The notes beneath the pieces were generated by a model. That model was not told where the DNA came from. It worked only from the letters and a program-made list of their open reading frames with translations, and did no database searches. From Bin80 sp965203305 (GTDB taxonomy: Bacteria > Bacteroidota > Rhodothermia > Rhodothermales > Bin80), in assembly GCA_965203305.1 (NCBI GenBank), contig OZ241874.1:2170001-2234000 (forward strand): a DNA stretch of 64,000 nt. The letters are read 5' to 3'. The position numbers were made by a program, and so were the translations under genes. Positions 51,210 through 60,409 of this stretch are shown one piece after another. How positions within the stretch are numbered: position 1 is the first letter of the stretch; each line of letters opens with the position of its first letter.

Positions 51210-54056
51210 CTATGGGTTCAGGTCAGCATCAAGCGGCATGAGGCTGTGTTCTGTTGATTCATTTTCTCCTGTGCTTCTCTGGCCGTCTATGAGTGGGGCT
51301 TTCATGTTCTCGTAGAGCAAAAAGAGATGGCGAATGCGGTCCTGCTCTGTTTCAAATCCCTTCGGATGATACAGTTTATCCACAGCCATGTCCAGTTTCT
51401 GATGTGCATGCCGAAGATCTGGTGGCATGAGGTCTGGATCATAGAGATCGGCCAAGGTTGATTCTGGATGGGCATTGCGAGCATCCAGTATGGCTTGTGC
51501 CAAGGGAGCGAGTCTGTGCAATACTTCTGTATTGTCTGTGACTTCTTGAGGAAGTGGAAATGTATTGTAGACTACTCCTGCGGAGTATCTGTAACGGCTT
51601 TCCAAGCGGCCTCCCACCATTCGCATCCATGCCATGTGCATGGCGGAGGTGAGCAGTGCGAAGGTCTCAAGTGTAGCATACTGGAGGATTGATACTGCAT
51701 CACTCGGAATGGCAGGCGGGTCCAGCCATCCAATGGGAATGTACTCACGCCGCTCGGAACTGACCCTTGGAAATACCAGAAAAGTGTTTTCTGGAATGAC
51801 AGTTAAATTATACAATGTGGGAGTTAGAGCAAGCTCTCGTGTCGGGATACTTCTACGCCCCTCCCGATAGGCACGTACTAAGGCCATTCGTTCCCGAACA
51901 TGTGGAAGCCTTGCCAGCACATTCGGGGAGGCATTGTGCAAAGCCAGTATCCAGCGCTTTTTGCCTCGCAAAAACTCTCGCGCTCCATAGTAAGGACGTA
52001 TGAATGCCTCCGCTCCCGGTTCAATATCCAGAAATTCTCTCTTCTCTTCCTCGGTAAAGATATAGTGCCCGCCATCAATCGGCTGTGATCCCAGTATTAT
52101 CTGCTTCAGTCCATTGATTGGGCGGCTTTCTTCTTGTACTGTAAGATCTGGATTGTGCAAACTGCTAGCATCAAACAGGTAAGGAGAGATCATAGACACC
52201 TGCCTCTCCAATGGCTCGCCGCGAATATCCGGGTAGCTGAACAGGCGTTTCCTGTTCGGGGAACGATCTTTTTGATCCAGCCCGAGAATCACCACATGTA
52301 CATGTGCCTTCCCCCTTGCATCCGATCCCCATACGAATGGCTGATGAGCAAATGAAATTTCCAGATTCCATTCTTTGAACAGGATCGGCCAGAATTGCCC
52401 CACCTGTTCCCCCTGTGTAATGGAATTGGTTGCCACGAATCCGATCCTGCCCTCGCCAGCACCAATATATTCCCCCGCTTTGATGAACCATGCCGTCACA
52501 TAGTCCAGTGTCCCTCCGCTCCCCCGCTTCGCCAACCCGGAAATCCTGTGTACCTGGGCACGCTGCTCCTTGCTCTGAAACTTGGCACCCCCAAAGGGAG
52601 GGTTCCCGAATACAAAAGAACACTCTTCTGCCAGGAGAATATCGTTCCAGTCCATCTCCAGGGCATCGCCATGTACAATGCGCGGCGATGCCTGCAGAGG
52701 AATCCGGGTGTAGGTTTCCCCAAACTCCATGCTGAGACGGTTATTCATGATGTGATCCATCATCCACAGTGCGGTCTCCGCAATCCGAACCGGGAATTCA
52801 CTCAGTTCAATTCCGTAAAACTGATCTACATTGATCAGCGGCAGGTCAGTGGTGTACATCTCTCCCTGCCTTCCGCTTGCAGATCTGGGGTTGATCTCTT
52901 TCAAGATCTCAATCTCCAGGAGACGCAACTCCCGGTACGCGATAATCAGGAAATTGCCACAGCCACATGCCGGATCAAAGAACTTCATCCGACTCAGCCT
53001 TGCCTGAAACTTTCGAAGGTCGGCCTTTCTGCGGTGATCTTTTCTGGCTTTTAGCCTGTCAAACTCGCTTCGAAGATCATCCAGAAAGAGAGGTCCAATC
53101 ACCTTCAGAATGTTCTTCTCTGTTGTATAATGGGTGCCTGTTTCCCTGCGTTCTTTCGGATCTATCACAGACTGAAACAGGGCTCCGAAAATGGCAGGAG
53201 AGATATTTGACCAGTCAAACTGGCAGGCATCCAGAAGGGCCTGCCGCATGGCCGAATTAAACTGGGGAATGCGAAGGGGACCTCGGAACAGTTCGCCATT
53301 GACATAGGGAAACTTGCCCAAGTCCTCATCCAGAGCGGTGGCACGTTCTGCTTCGGGAGTGTCCAGCACCTGAAACAGATGCGTCAGCATGGCTCCGAGG
53401 TCCTCGCCGTCTCTTGTCGTTCGTTCTTCAATAAAGTTCAGGAACAGGTCACGGGGCTTGAAAATCCCGGTGTCGTCCGCAAAGAGACAGAACACAATCC
53501 GTACAAGAAAACGCTCCAGATCATGTCCCTTGTACCCGGACTCATCCAGCATATCATGCAATTTCCCAACCAGTTCGGAGGCCCTGATATTTGCCGGATC
53601 CTGATCCCGGAATACTCTGTGAACCCCAAGAATAAAGCTGAATGCCTCTACATTGGCGGGAAGCTCGGAAAGTCGAAAACTCACCTTTTCGCGCTCGTCA
53701 CGGTCGTAAAGTTCAAAAGACTGAAAATCACTCACCAGAATGTAGCGGGGGCGATCACTTTCTGGAAGGCTGTCAAAGTACGCTCCCGCCTGTTCATAAG
53801 CTGCTCCAAGGTCTCGTCCTGCACTCTTTTGCTCTACCATCAGAACTCCAGGCCAGAACAGGTCAATAAACCCGGAGCGATCATCCAGTTTTTTCACATG
53901 CTCTTCATAGCAGGCAACCGTACGCCGCTGTACCCCGAAGATCTCAAAGAGGTCATTGTAGAAACTCTGCGTCTCTCCCTTCTCATACACGGCATCCTGC
54001 CACTGATCTGCAAATTTGGCAGCGCGAGTGCGAATCTCATTCCATAAAAGACGCAT
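51210..54056 (-). CDS. MmeI-type restriction-modification enzyme, copy 2
   Basis: This is 948 residues, 18 bases upstream of copy 1. The nuclease triad is in FIDLFWPGVLMVEQKSAGRD, the methylase motif I in FFDPACGCGNFLIIAYRELR, and motif IV in VFGNPPFGGAKFQSKEQRAQ. The TRD differs from the others in stretches such as MALVRAYREGRRSIPTRELA. It has the longest C-terminus of the three, ending STEHSLMPLDADLNP. N-terminal and methylase parts are almost the same as copy 3, showing a recent duplication. Confidence 0.88.
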   Translation of the reverse strand: MRLLWNEIRTRAAKFADQWQDAVYEKGETQSFYNDLFEIFGVQRRTVACYEEHVKKLDDRSGFIDLFWPGVLMVEQKSAGRDLGAAYEQAGAYFDSLPESDRPRYILVSDFQSFELYDRDEREKVSFRLSELPANVEAFSFILGVHRVFRDQDPANIRASELVGKLHDMLDESGYKGHDLERFLVRIVFCLFADDTGIFKPRDLFLNFIEERTTRDGEDLGAMLTHLFQVLDTPEAERATALDEDLGKFPYVNGELFRGPLRIPQFNSAMRQALLDACQFDWSNISPAIFGALFQSVIDPKERRETGTHYTTEKNILKVIGPLFLDDLRSEFDRLKARKDHRRKADLRKFQARLSRMKFFDPACGCGNFLIIAYRELRLLEIEILKEINPRSASGRQGEMYTTDLPLINVDQFYGIELSEFPVRIAETALWMMDHIMNNRLSMEFGETYTRIPLQASPRIVHGDALEMDWNDILLAEECSFVFGNPPFGGAKFQSKEQRAQVHRISGLAKRGSGGTLDYVTAWFIKAGEYIGAGEGRIGFVATNSITQGEQVGQFWPILFKEWNLEISFAHQPFVWGSDARGKAHVHVVILGLDQKDRSPNRKRLFSYPDIRGEPLERQVSMISPYLFDASSLHNPDLTVQEESRPINGLKQIILGSQPIDGGHYIFTEEEKREFLDIEPGAEAFIRPYYGAREFLRGKKRWILALHNASPNVLARLPHVRERMALVRAYREGRRSIPTRELALTPTLYNLTVIPENTFLVFPRVSSERREYIPIGWLDPPAIPSDAVSILQYATLETFALLTSAMHMAWMRMVGGRLESRYRYSAGVVYNTFPLPQEVTDNTEVLHRLAPLAQAILDARNAHPESTLADLYDPDLMPPDLRHAHQKLDMAVDKLYHPKGFETEQDRIRHLFLLYENMKAPLIDGQRSTGENESTEHSLMPLDADLNP

Positions 54057-54369
54057 CAGGGAACACCAGTTCTTCTATGGGTTGCGGAGACCATGCCAGC
54101 CGTGATCTCGCAAATCCTGCATGTGGCAAAAAAATCCTGTAAAACATACTTTCCAACAGAAGGGCCTCTTGCAATCCCCCGTATGACGAAGAAATATCGC
54201 GCTGGAATGCTTACAGGTGCATCTGATCAGGTATGAAGATATTGTTGCAAGAGCCTCAGAATGCTGATTTCTCATCTGTTTCCTGCGACAGCGATCACGA
54301 CCATATTCCCAAATATCTGCAATCACGTTCGGGCCAACATCATGTGGCACAGGGCTGTGTTCTGTTGGT
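54057..54369. other. Gap between MmeI-type copies 2 and 3 with MITE and 3' relic
   Basis: Contains the 96-bp MITE at 54162-54257. Bases ~54290-54369 on the minus strand still encode ENEPTEHSPVPHDVGPN out of frame with copy 3, the counterpart of the copy-2 C-terminus, so the last part of copy 3 was lost by a frameshift. No other gene is seen. Confidence 0.6.
54162..54257 (+). mobile_element. MITE copy 5, 96 bp
   Basis: The left end GGGCCTCTTGCAATCC and the right end, reading the minus strand, GAGGCTCTTGCAACAATA, are inverted repeats. The inside has GACGAAGAAATATCGCGCTG and TGATCAGGTATGAAGATA, shared with copy 3. AGAA flanks both sides (54158-54161 and 54258-54261), a 4-bp target duplication. 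It sits exactly between the two MmeI-type genes. Confidence 0.88.
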
Positions 54370-57177
54370 TCATTTTCTCCTGTGCTTCTTCGTTCTTCTC
54401 TGGCCGTCTATGAGTGGTGCTTTCATGTTCTCGTAGAGCAAAAAGAGATGGCGAATGCGGTCCTGCTCTGATTCAAATCCCTTCGGATGATACAGTTTAT
54501 CCACAGCCATATCCAGTTTCTGATGTGCATGCCGAAGATCTGGTGGCATGAGGTCTGGGTCATAGAGATCGGCCAAGGTTGACTCTGGATGGGCATTGCG
54601 AGCATCCAGTATGGTTTGTGCCAAGGGAGCGAGTCTGTGCAATACTTCTCTCTTATCCATGACTTTCTGGGGCAGGGGAAATGTATTGTATACCACTCCT
54701 GCAGAATATCTGTACCCACTGCCCAAGCGACCAGCAACCGCTCCCATCCATGCCATGTGCATGGTGGAGATGAGCAGTGCGAAGTCCCCGAGTGTAACAT
54801 CCTGCAGGATCAAGACCGCATCACTTGGAATGGCAGGCGGAGCTACCCATCTGATCGGAATGTATCCTCTGCGATCAGAAGTGACTCTTGGAACCACCAG
54901 GAAAGGAGCCTCTGGAATGACATTTATGTGGTAGAGGGTAGGAGTCAGGGCGAGTTTCCGTGTAGGAATACTCTTGCTAGCTTCCCGGAAAGAGCGGACA
55001 GCAACTATGCGTTTCCGAACATGCGGAAGTTTTGCCAGCATATCTGGAGAAGCATCCAGTAGAGCCAGTATCCAGCGCTTTTGGCTATGTAGCAACTCTC
55101 TGGCCCCACAGTAGGGATGCATGAATATCTCTGCTCCCGGTTCAATATCCAGAAATTCTCTCTTCTCTTCTTCGGTAAAGATGTAGTACCCGCCATCAAT
55201 CGGTTTTGACCCGATGATCATCTGTTTTAGCCCATTGATCGGACGATACTCTTCCTGTACGGTGAGATGCGGATTATGCAAATTGCTGGCATCAAACAGG
55301 TAAGGAGAGATCATAGAAACCTGCCTCTCCAATGGCTCGCCGCGAATATCCGGGTAGCTGAACAGTCGTTTCCTGTTCGGGGAACGATCTTTTTGATCCA
55401 GCCCGAGAATCACCACATGTACATGCGCCTTCCCCCGCGCATCCGATCCCCACGCGAATGACTGATGAGCAAATGAAATTTCCAGATTCCATTCTTTGAA
55501 CAGGATCGGCCAAAATTGCCCTACTTGTTCCCCCTGTGTAATGGAGTTGGTTGCCACGAATCCGATTCGTCCGCTCCCGGACTGGATATACTCCCCCGCT
55601 TTGAAAAACCATGCCGTCACATAGTCCAGTGTCCCCCCGCTTCCCCGCTTCGCCAATCCGGAAATCCTGTGTACCTGGGCACGCTGTTCCTTGCTCTGAA
55701 ATTTGGCACCTCCAAAGGGAGGATTCCCGAATACAAAGGAACACTCTTCTGCCGGGAGAATACCGTTCCAGTTCGTCTCCAGGGCATCCCCATGTACGAT
55801 GTGCGGCGATGCCTGAAGAGGAATCCGGGTGTAGGTTTCTCCAAACTCCATGCTGAGACAGTTATTCATGATGTGATCCATCATCCACAGTGCGGTCTCC
55901 GCAATCCGAACCGGAAATTCCCCCAGTTCAATTCCGTAAAACTGATCTACATTGATCAGCGGCAGGTCAGTGGTGTACATCTCTCCCTGCCTTCCGCTTG
56001 CAGATCTGGGGTTGATCTCTTTCAAGATCTCAATCTCCAGGAGCCGCAACTCCCGGTACGCGATAATCAGGAAGTTGCCACAGCCACATGCCGGGTCAAA
56101 GAACTTCATCTGACTCAGCCTTGCCTGAAACTTTCGCAGATCGGCCTTTCTGCGGTGATCTTTTCTGGCTTTTAGCCGCTCGAATTCACTGTGCAGGTCA
56201 TCCAGAAAGAGCGGTCCAATCACCTTCAGGATATTCTTCTCCGTTGTGTAGTGAGCTCCGGTCTCCCTGCGCTCCTTTGGATCCATCACAGACTGAAACA
56301 GGGCTCCGAAAATGGCAGGAGAGATGTTTGCCCAGTCAAACCGGCAGGCTTCCAGCAGAGCCTCTCGCATAGCAGAGGTAAATGTAGGAATGCGGAGCCG
56401 CCCGTGGAACAGTTCCCCATTGACATAGGGAAACTTGCCCAAGTCCTCATCCAGAGCAGTGGTACGTTCTGTTTCGGGAGTATCCAGCACCTGAAACAGA
56501 TGCGTCAGCATGGCTCCGAGGTCCGCGCCGTCTCTTGTTGTTCGTTCCTCAATAAAGTTCAGGAACAGGTCATGGGGATCAAAAATTCCGGTGTCATCCG
56601 CAAAAAGGCAGAACACAATTCGCACAAGGAAACGCTCCAGATCATGCCCCCGGTATCCGACCTCATCCAGCATATCATGCAATCGCCCAACTAACTCAGA
56701 GGCTTTGATATTGGCGGGATCCTGATCCCGGAAGACCCGATAAACTCCAAGAATGAAGCTGAATGCCTCTACATTGGCGGGAAGCTCGGTGAGGGAAAAG
56801 CTGACATTGTCCCGCTCATCAAGATCATGGAGGTCAAAGGTCTGGAAATCACTGAGCAGAATGTAACGGGGACGTTTGGTCTCTGGAAGGGCATCAAAGT
56901 ACTCTCCCGCCTGTTCATAAGCTGCTCCAAGGTCTCGCCCCGCACTCTTTTGCTCTACCATCAGAACTCCCGGCCAGAGCAGATCCATGAACCCGGAGCG
57001 GTGATCCAGTTTTTTCACATGCTCTTCATAGCGGGCAACTGTGCGACGCTGCACCCCGAAAATCTCAAAGAAATCGTTGTAGAAACTCTGTGTCTCTCCC
57101 TTCTCGTATACAGCATCCTGATACCGATCAGCAAATCTGGCTGCACGGGTTCGAATTTCGTTCCATGAAAGACGCAT
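54370..57177 (-). CDS. MmeI-type restriction-modification enzyme, copy 3
   Basis: This is 935 residues. The nuclease triad is in FMDLLWPGVLMVEQKSAGRD, the methylase motif I in FFDPACGCGNFLIIAYRELR, and motif IV in VFGNPPFGGAKFQSKEQRAQ. The recognition region (for example IVAVRSFREASKSIPTRKLA) differs from copy 2 although the flanking parts are nearly identical. Compared with copy 2, a ~10-base insertion near 54385 shifts the frame, so this protein ends LIDGQRRTKKHRRK and loses the final ~14 residues. It is probably still a complete enzyme, because the lost part lies beyond the recognised domains. Confidence 0.86.
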   Translation of the reverse strand: MRLSWNEIRTRAARFADRYQDAVYEKGETQSFYNDFFEIFGVQRRTVARYEEHVKKLDHRSGFMDLLWPGVLMVEQKSAGRDLGAAYEQAGEYFDALPETKRPRYILLSDFQTFDLHDLDERDNVSFSLTELPANVEAFSFILGVYRVFRDQDPANIKASELVGRLHDMLDEVGYRGHDLERFLVRIVFCLFADDTGIFDPHDLFLNFIEERTTRDGADLGAMLTHLFQVLDTPETERTTALDEDLGKFPYVNGELFHGRLRIPTFTSAMREALLEACRFDWANISPAIFGALFQSVMDPKERRETGAHYTTEKNILKVIGPLFLDDLHSEFERLKARKDHRRKADLRKFQARLSQMKFFDPACGCGNFLIIAYRELRLLEIEILKEINPRSASGRQGEMYTTDLPLINVDQFYGIELGEFPVRIAETALWMMDHIMNNCLSMEFGETYTRIPLQASPHIVHGDALETNWNGILPAEECSFVFGNPPFGGAKFQSKEQRAQVHRISGLAKRGSGGTLDYVTAWFFKAGEYIQSGSGRIGFVATNSITQGEQVGQFWPILFKEWNLEISFAHQSFAWGSDARGKAHVHVVILGLDQKDRSPNRKRLFSYPDIRGEPLERQVSMISPYLFDASNLHNPHLTVQEEYRPINGLKQMIIGSKPIDGGYYIFTEEEKREFLDIEPGAEIFMHPYCGARELLHSQKRWILALLDASPDMLAKLPHVRKRIVAVRSFREASKSIPTRKLALTPTLYHINVIPEAPFLVVPRVTSDRRGYIPIRWVAPPAIPSDAVLILQDVTLGDFALLISTMHMAWMGAVAGRLGSGYRYSAGVVYNTFPLPQKVMDKREVLHRLAPLAQTILDARNAHPESTLADLYDPDLMPPDLRHAHQKLDMAVDKLYHPKGFESEQDRIRHLFLLYENMKAPLIDGQRRTKKHRRK

Positions 57178-57360
57178 CAGAGTACACTGCCTTGTCTGTG
57201 GATTTTATGAACCATAGAAGCAGTTGTATTGGGAATTCATTATGGGCTGGGAAAATTCTGGATGCGTTGTGCTATCTGTAACCAAATATTGCATACTCTC
57301 AGAGTACAAGATAACACCTGTATTTCTATCACCTGTGCCTCTGTCCAGAGCCATCTGCAT

Positions 57361-59274
57361 CTAGTCCCCATATTCTTGAATCCCCTGTTGCAGAAACGAT
57401 TCAAATTCTTCGGAAGAAACCACTCCGCTTAACTGCACAAGAGGGCGATCTGTCTCAGCACCATCCAGAATGGCATATGTAGGCAGTGCCAGTGTCCCTG
57501 TCAGGTTTTCCTGAAAATCCTGGAACTGACGACTCCTGGGGCCATCTGTGTACAGACGACTTAATACAAAATGATCTGCCAGCAGCCTGCTCACCTCGCC
57601 CCGTTCAAATACATTGACCTCCATCTCCCTGCAATTTGTGCATGTGTACCCGGAAAAGTCAATAAAAAGCGGCCGAGCAAGATGTACTGCCTCTGAGAAT
57701 GCTCCTGGCAAGTCATCTATAATCCAGTCTTGCTGTACCTCAACTCCAAACAGGCTTGCCGTATTCGCATCACGCGGCGGCAGATATGCATCCAGCTTGC
57801 CAAGTCGTCCGCCAAAAAGTCCCGGTAACAGATACACTGCGATTCCAAAAAATAAAACCCCGAACAGAAGCCTCCCTGCCCCAACATGTGCAGTCTCGGT
57901 ATTTGGCAACAATCGCAAATGTCCGATCAGATAAATTCCTGTCAATGTAGCAAGCACAATCCACAGTGCGATGACCAATGGCCGATCAATCAGGCCAAGC
58001 CCCCAGACTAGGTCTGCATTGGAAAAGAATTTGATGGCAGCCGCAATCTCTATGAAACCAAAAACTACAGCAATCTCTTGCATCCACCCTCCACTGCCAG
58101 GAAGTACCTTGAGGGCTTGGGGGAAGCATGCAAATGCTACAAATGGAAGTGCAAATGTCAGGCTAAACATAGCCATCCCCAGGATTCCATAGAACCATGC
58201 GCCCGAGGCAATACCCGGAAGCAGTAATCCAACGAATGGCACCGTGCACGTGAAGGACACAAGTGTAAGTGCCAGCCCCATGAATAACACACCAAGATAA
58301 TCATGGCGTTCTTTTCCCTTGCGGTCAAACCAGTTTACAAGAAATGACGGCAATCGGAGAGTGAACAGCCCCAGCAGAGATAGCCCAAAAGCGAAGAAGG
58401 CAATCGCTATGCCCAGATTTACCCACGGACTGGCGGCAACAATCTGTGCGCCCGCACTGCCAACAATGATGGAGAGCCCTGTGCCAAGCCCGGTGAAAGT
58501 TGCCACGATTGCCAGTCCGTACAGCAAAGCCATGCGGACCGGCGCATTCCCGGCATGATGACTGAAGTAGGAAACTGTAAGCGGGATCATCGGATAGATG
58601 CATGGCATGAGCAGTGCCCCCAGCCCCGCTCCAATCGCCAACAGCATAAATCCCCATATCCCCCTGGATACGTCATCTTCCATATCGGAAGGTGGCAGAT
58701 CCTGAATCTCCAGCGGAGTCTTCGAGCTTGACGGAAAAGAGGAAGCAGTTGGAAAAGCCCCCAGTGGCAATGATGCCTCGGCAAAGGTTGCCATGATTGA
58801 GGCAGAGTCGGGAGGGAGACAGATCCGCTCATTGCAGATCGTAAATTCAACACTTCCTTCAGCTGCTCCCCCTGAAAAGCTCTGCTCAACCGAATAATCG
58901 GCCCAGACCAGAGCTTGACCCTTGAAATAGGTTACTGTCTTTTCAAAGTAGGGATCATATCCTGACTGCGCATCAAGCTGGCGCAGGGAATCCTCTGCAA
59001 CTAGCCCGGCAGGCAATGTGTCAATCCGAACAGACAACGCTCTGCTGGGTCTTGGAGAATCCAGCGCATACATCCTCCATGCCCCGCCCGTTGGATCATC
59101 TGGCGGCAGAAGAGCCTCAATGACAACTCGTGCAGATGTGCCGTGATACACTGCCCTGGTATCCCAGGAAACAGCAGACTGAGCAGATACGGTGCCAGTG
59201 AATAGCAGCACCGGCACAAGCACGATCAGGAAAAAGACAGCGTGTCTAGGCTTGACTGCCGGCTGGCACCACAT
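57361..59274 (-). CDS. dsbD: Protein-disulfide reductase DsbD-like
   Basis: I use ATG 59274 (MWCQPAVKPRHAVFFLIVLV), giving a signal peptide ending near TGTVSAQ; it overlaps the rplI stop by 29 bases, while the frame itself opens further upstream. The mature protein has an N-terminal DsbC-like domain (AVYHGTSARVVIEALLPPDD). About eight membrane helices follow, with the paired cysteines in GALLMPCIYPMIPLTVSYF and LVSFTCTVPFVGLLLPGIAS. The C-terminal thioredoxin domain carries a CxxC, FIDFSGYTCTNCREMEVNVF. It passes electrons from cytoplasmic thioredoxin to periplasmic thiol proteins. Confidence 0.88.
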   Translation of the reverse strand: MWCQPAVKPRHAVFFLIVLVPVLLFTGTVSAQSAVSWDTRAVYHGTSARVVIEALLPPDDPTGGAWRMYALDSPRPSRALSVRIDTLPAGLVAEDSLRQLDAQSGYDPYFEKTVTYFKGQALVWADYSVEQSFSGGAAEGSVEFTICNERICLPPDSASIMATFAEASLPLGAFPTASSFPSSSKTPLEIQDLPPSDMEDDVSRGIWGFMLLAIGAGLGALLMPCIYPMIPLTVSYFSHHAGNAPVRMALLYGLAIVATFTGLGTGLSIIVGSAGAQIVAASPWVNLGIAIAFFAFGLSLLGLFTLRLPSFLVNWFDRKGKERHDYLGVLFMGLALTLVSFTCTVPFVGLLLPGIASGAWFYGILGMAMFSLTFALPFVAFACFPQALKVLPGSGGWMQEIAVVFGFIEIAAAIKFFSNADLVWGLGLIDRPLVIALWIVLATLTGIYLIGHLRLLPNTETAHVGAGRLLFGVLFFGIAVYLLPGLFGGRLGKLDAYLPPRDANTASLFGVEVQQDWIIDDLPGAFSEAVHLARPLFIDFSGYTCTNCREMEVNVFERGEVSRLLADHFVLSRLYTDGPRSRQFQDFQENLTGTLALPTYAILDGAETDRPLVQLSGVVSSEEFESFLQQGIQEYGD

Positions 59275-59701
59275 GCACACGGAGCTGAGCATGCACTTCG
59301 GCGTGAAGCTTAATCGTCGCAGTATACTCGCCAAGGATCTTGATATCCTCATTAATGGTAATGATGCGGCGATCAATATTAAAGCCTTGCACTGCTAGCC
59401 CGAGAGCAACCTGCTGCGCAGTGATGGCACCAAAAATCCGGTCTTCTGCGCCAACTTTGGCTTCAACCTTGACAACCGTATTCTCAAGTTGATTCTTGAT
59501 CTCCTCGGCATTGTTGAGTTCCTGAGCCCGCTTTCTCGCCTGCTGGCGCAACTGATCTTCAAATGCTCGGACCAGACCGGGAGTTGCCATCTGGGCAAGT
59601 CCCTGCGGAATGAGCCAGTTGCGTCCGTACCCATTTTTTACGCTAACGACATCTCCCTCATTGCCAAGGTTCTGGATATCTGTTAACAGAATGACCTTCA
59701 T
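59246..59701 (-). CDS. rplI: 50S ribosomal protein L9
   Basis: This is 151 residues. MKVILLTDIQNLGNEGDVVS, then VKNGYGRNWLIPQGLA, is the signature N-terminus of L9. A long connecting helix and the C-terminal domain (KILGEYTATIKLHAEVHAQL) follow. It is the last ribosomal gene of the rpsF-rpsR-rplI order. The 3' end overlaps the dsbD start. Confidence 0.97.
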   Translation of the reverse strand: MKVILLTDIQNLGNEGDVVSVKNGYGRNWLIPQGLAQMATPGLVRAFEDQLRQQARKRAQELNNAEEIKNQLENTVVKVEAKVGAEDRIFGAITAQQVALGLAVQGFNIDRRIITINEDIKILGEYTATIKLHAEVHAQLRVHVVPAGSQA

Positions 59702-59726
59702 TCCAACCTCTGTAATTGAATTCTAG

Positions 59727-59912
59727 TTAGCGTACGGAATCGGCGACATATGGCAAAAGGGCAAGATGCCTCGCACGCTTGATGGCACGAGAAATTTGCC
59801 GCTGTTTTTTTGCAGGTATGTCCAGAACCCGACGGGGAAGCATTTTCCCCTGCTCGTTAATGAACCGTTTCAGGTAGTCTGTATCCTTGTAATCAATGTA
59901 TTTCTGAGCCAT
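59727..59912 (-). CDS. rpsR: 30S ribosomal protein S18
   Basis: This is 61 residues. YIDYKDTDYLKRFINEQGKM, then LPRRVLDIPAKKQRQISRAI and KRARHLALLPY, is the complete S18 core. The N-terminal extension is short, and there is no zinc-binding CxxC. It lies one base after the rpsF stop. Confidence 0.97.
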   Translation of the reverse strand: MAQKYIDYKDTDYLKRFINEQGKMLPRRVLDIPAKKQRQISRAIKRARHLALLPYVADSVR

Positions 59913-59913
59913 T

Positions 59914-60300
59914 TTATTCTCCTTCTTTGCTTTCTGTTACTGCCTCTTTTTCTACAGCAGCCTGGCTTGCTGATTTGCTCGCACGGTAGTGAGCAATCAT
60001 GCTCTTGTCCATTGCCAGAGTCAGCGAGCGCAGTACGTTATCATCAATGGTGAGTGCCCGCTCAATGCGTGGGATCATCGTACCCGGGCCTTCAAAGTAA
60101 AGATTCACATAATACCCGTTCCTTTTCTTGTCTACCGGGTAGGCGAGCTTGCGCGTTCCCCACTCGTCAACTTCAACGACGGTACCCCCGGCACCTTCTA
60201 TGATTTCATTGATCCGTGTAACGACCTCTGCGGTCTGCTCATCGGAGAGCACGGGGGTGAGAATGTACGTCAGTTCGTACATCTTTCGATTCATGGTCAT
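59914..60300 (-). CDS. rpsF: 30S ribosomal protein S6
   Basis: This is 128 residues from ATG 60300, or 126 from ATG 60294 (MNRKMYELTYILTPVLSDEQ). RKLAYPVDKKRNGYYVNLYF and ALTIDDNVLRSLTLAMD are typical of S6. The C-terminal tail is acidic and charged. It heads the rpsF-rpsR-rplI operon. Confidence 0.96.
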   Translation of the reverse strand: MTMNRKMYELTYILTPVLSDEQTAEVVTRINEIIEGAGGTVVEVDEWGTRKLAYPVDKKRNGYYVNLYFEGPGTMIPRIERALTIDDNVLRSLTLAMDKSMIAHYRASKSASQAAVEKEAVTESKEGE

Positions 60301-60409
60301 ACTTATCCCTGTGGAATGACTTGGTTATGGACTGGTCATGCCCCCGCACTTCACGGGAGCAGGGCAAGAAAAGGCGTTCTACAACCGCCAAATTGTTTGG
60401 TTTCACTGC

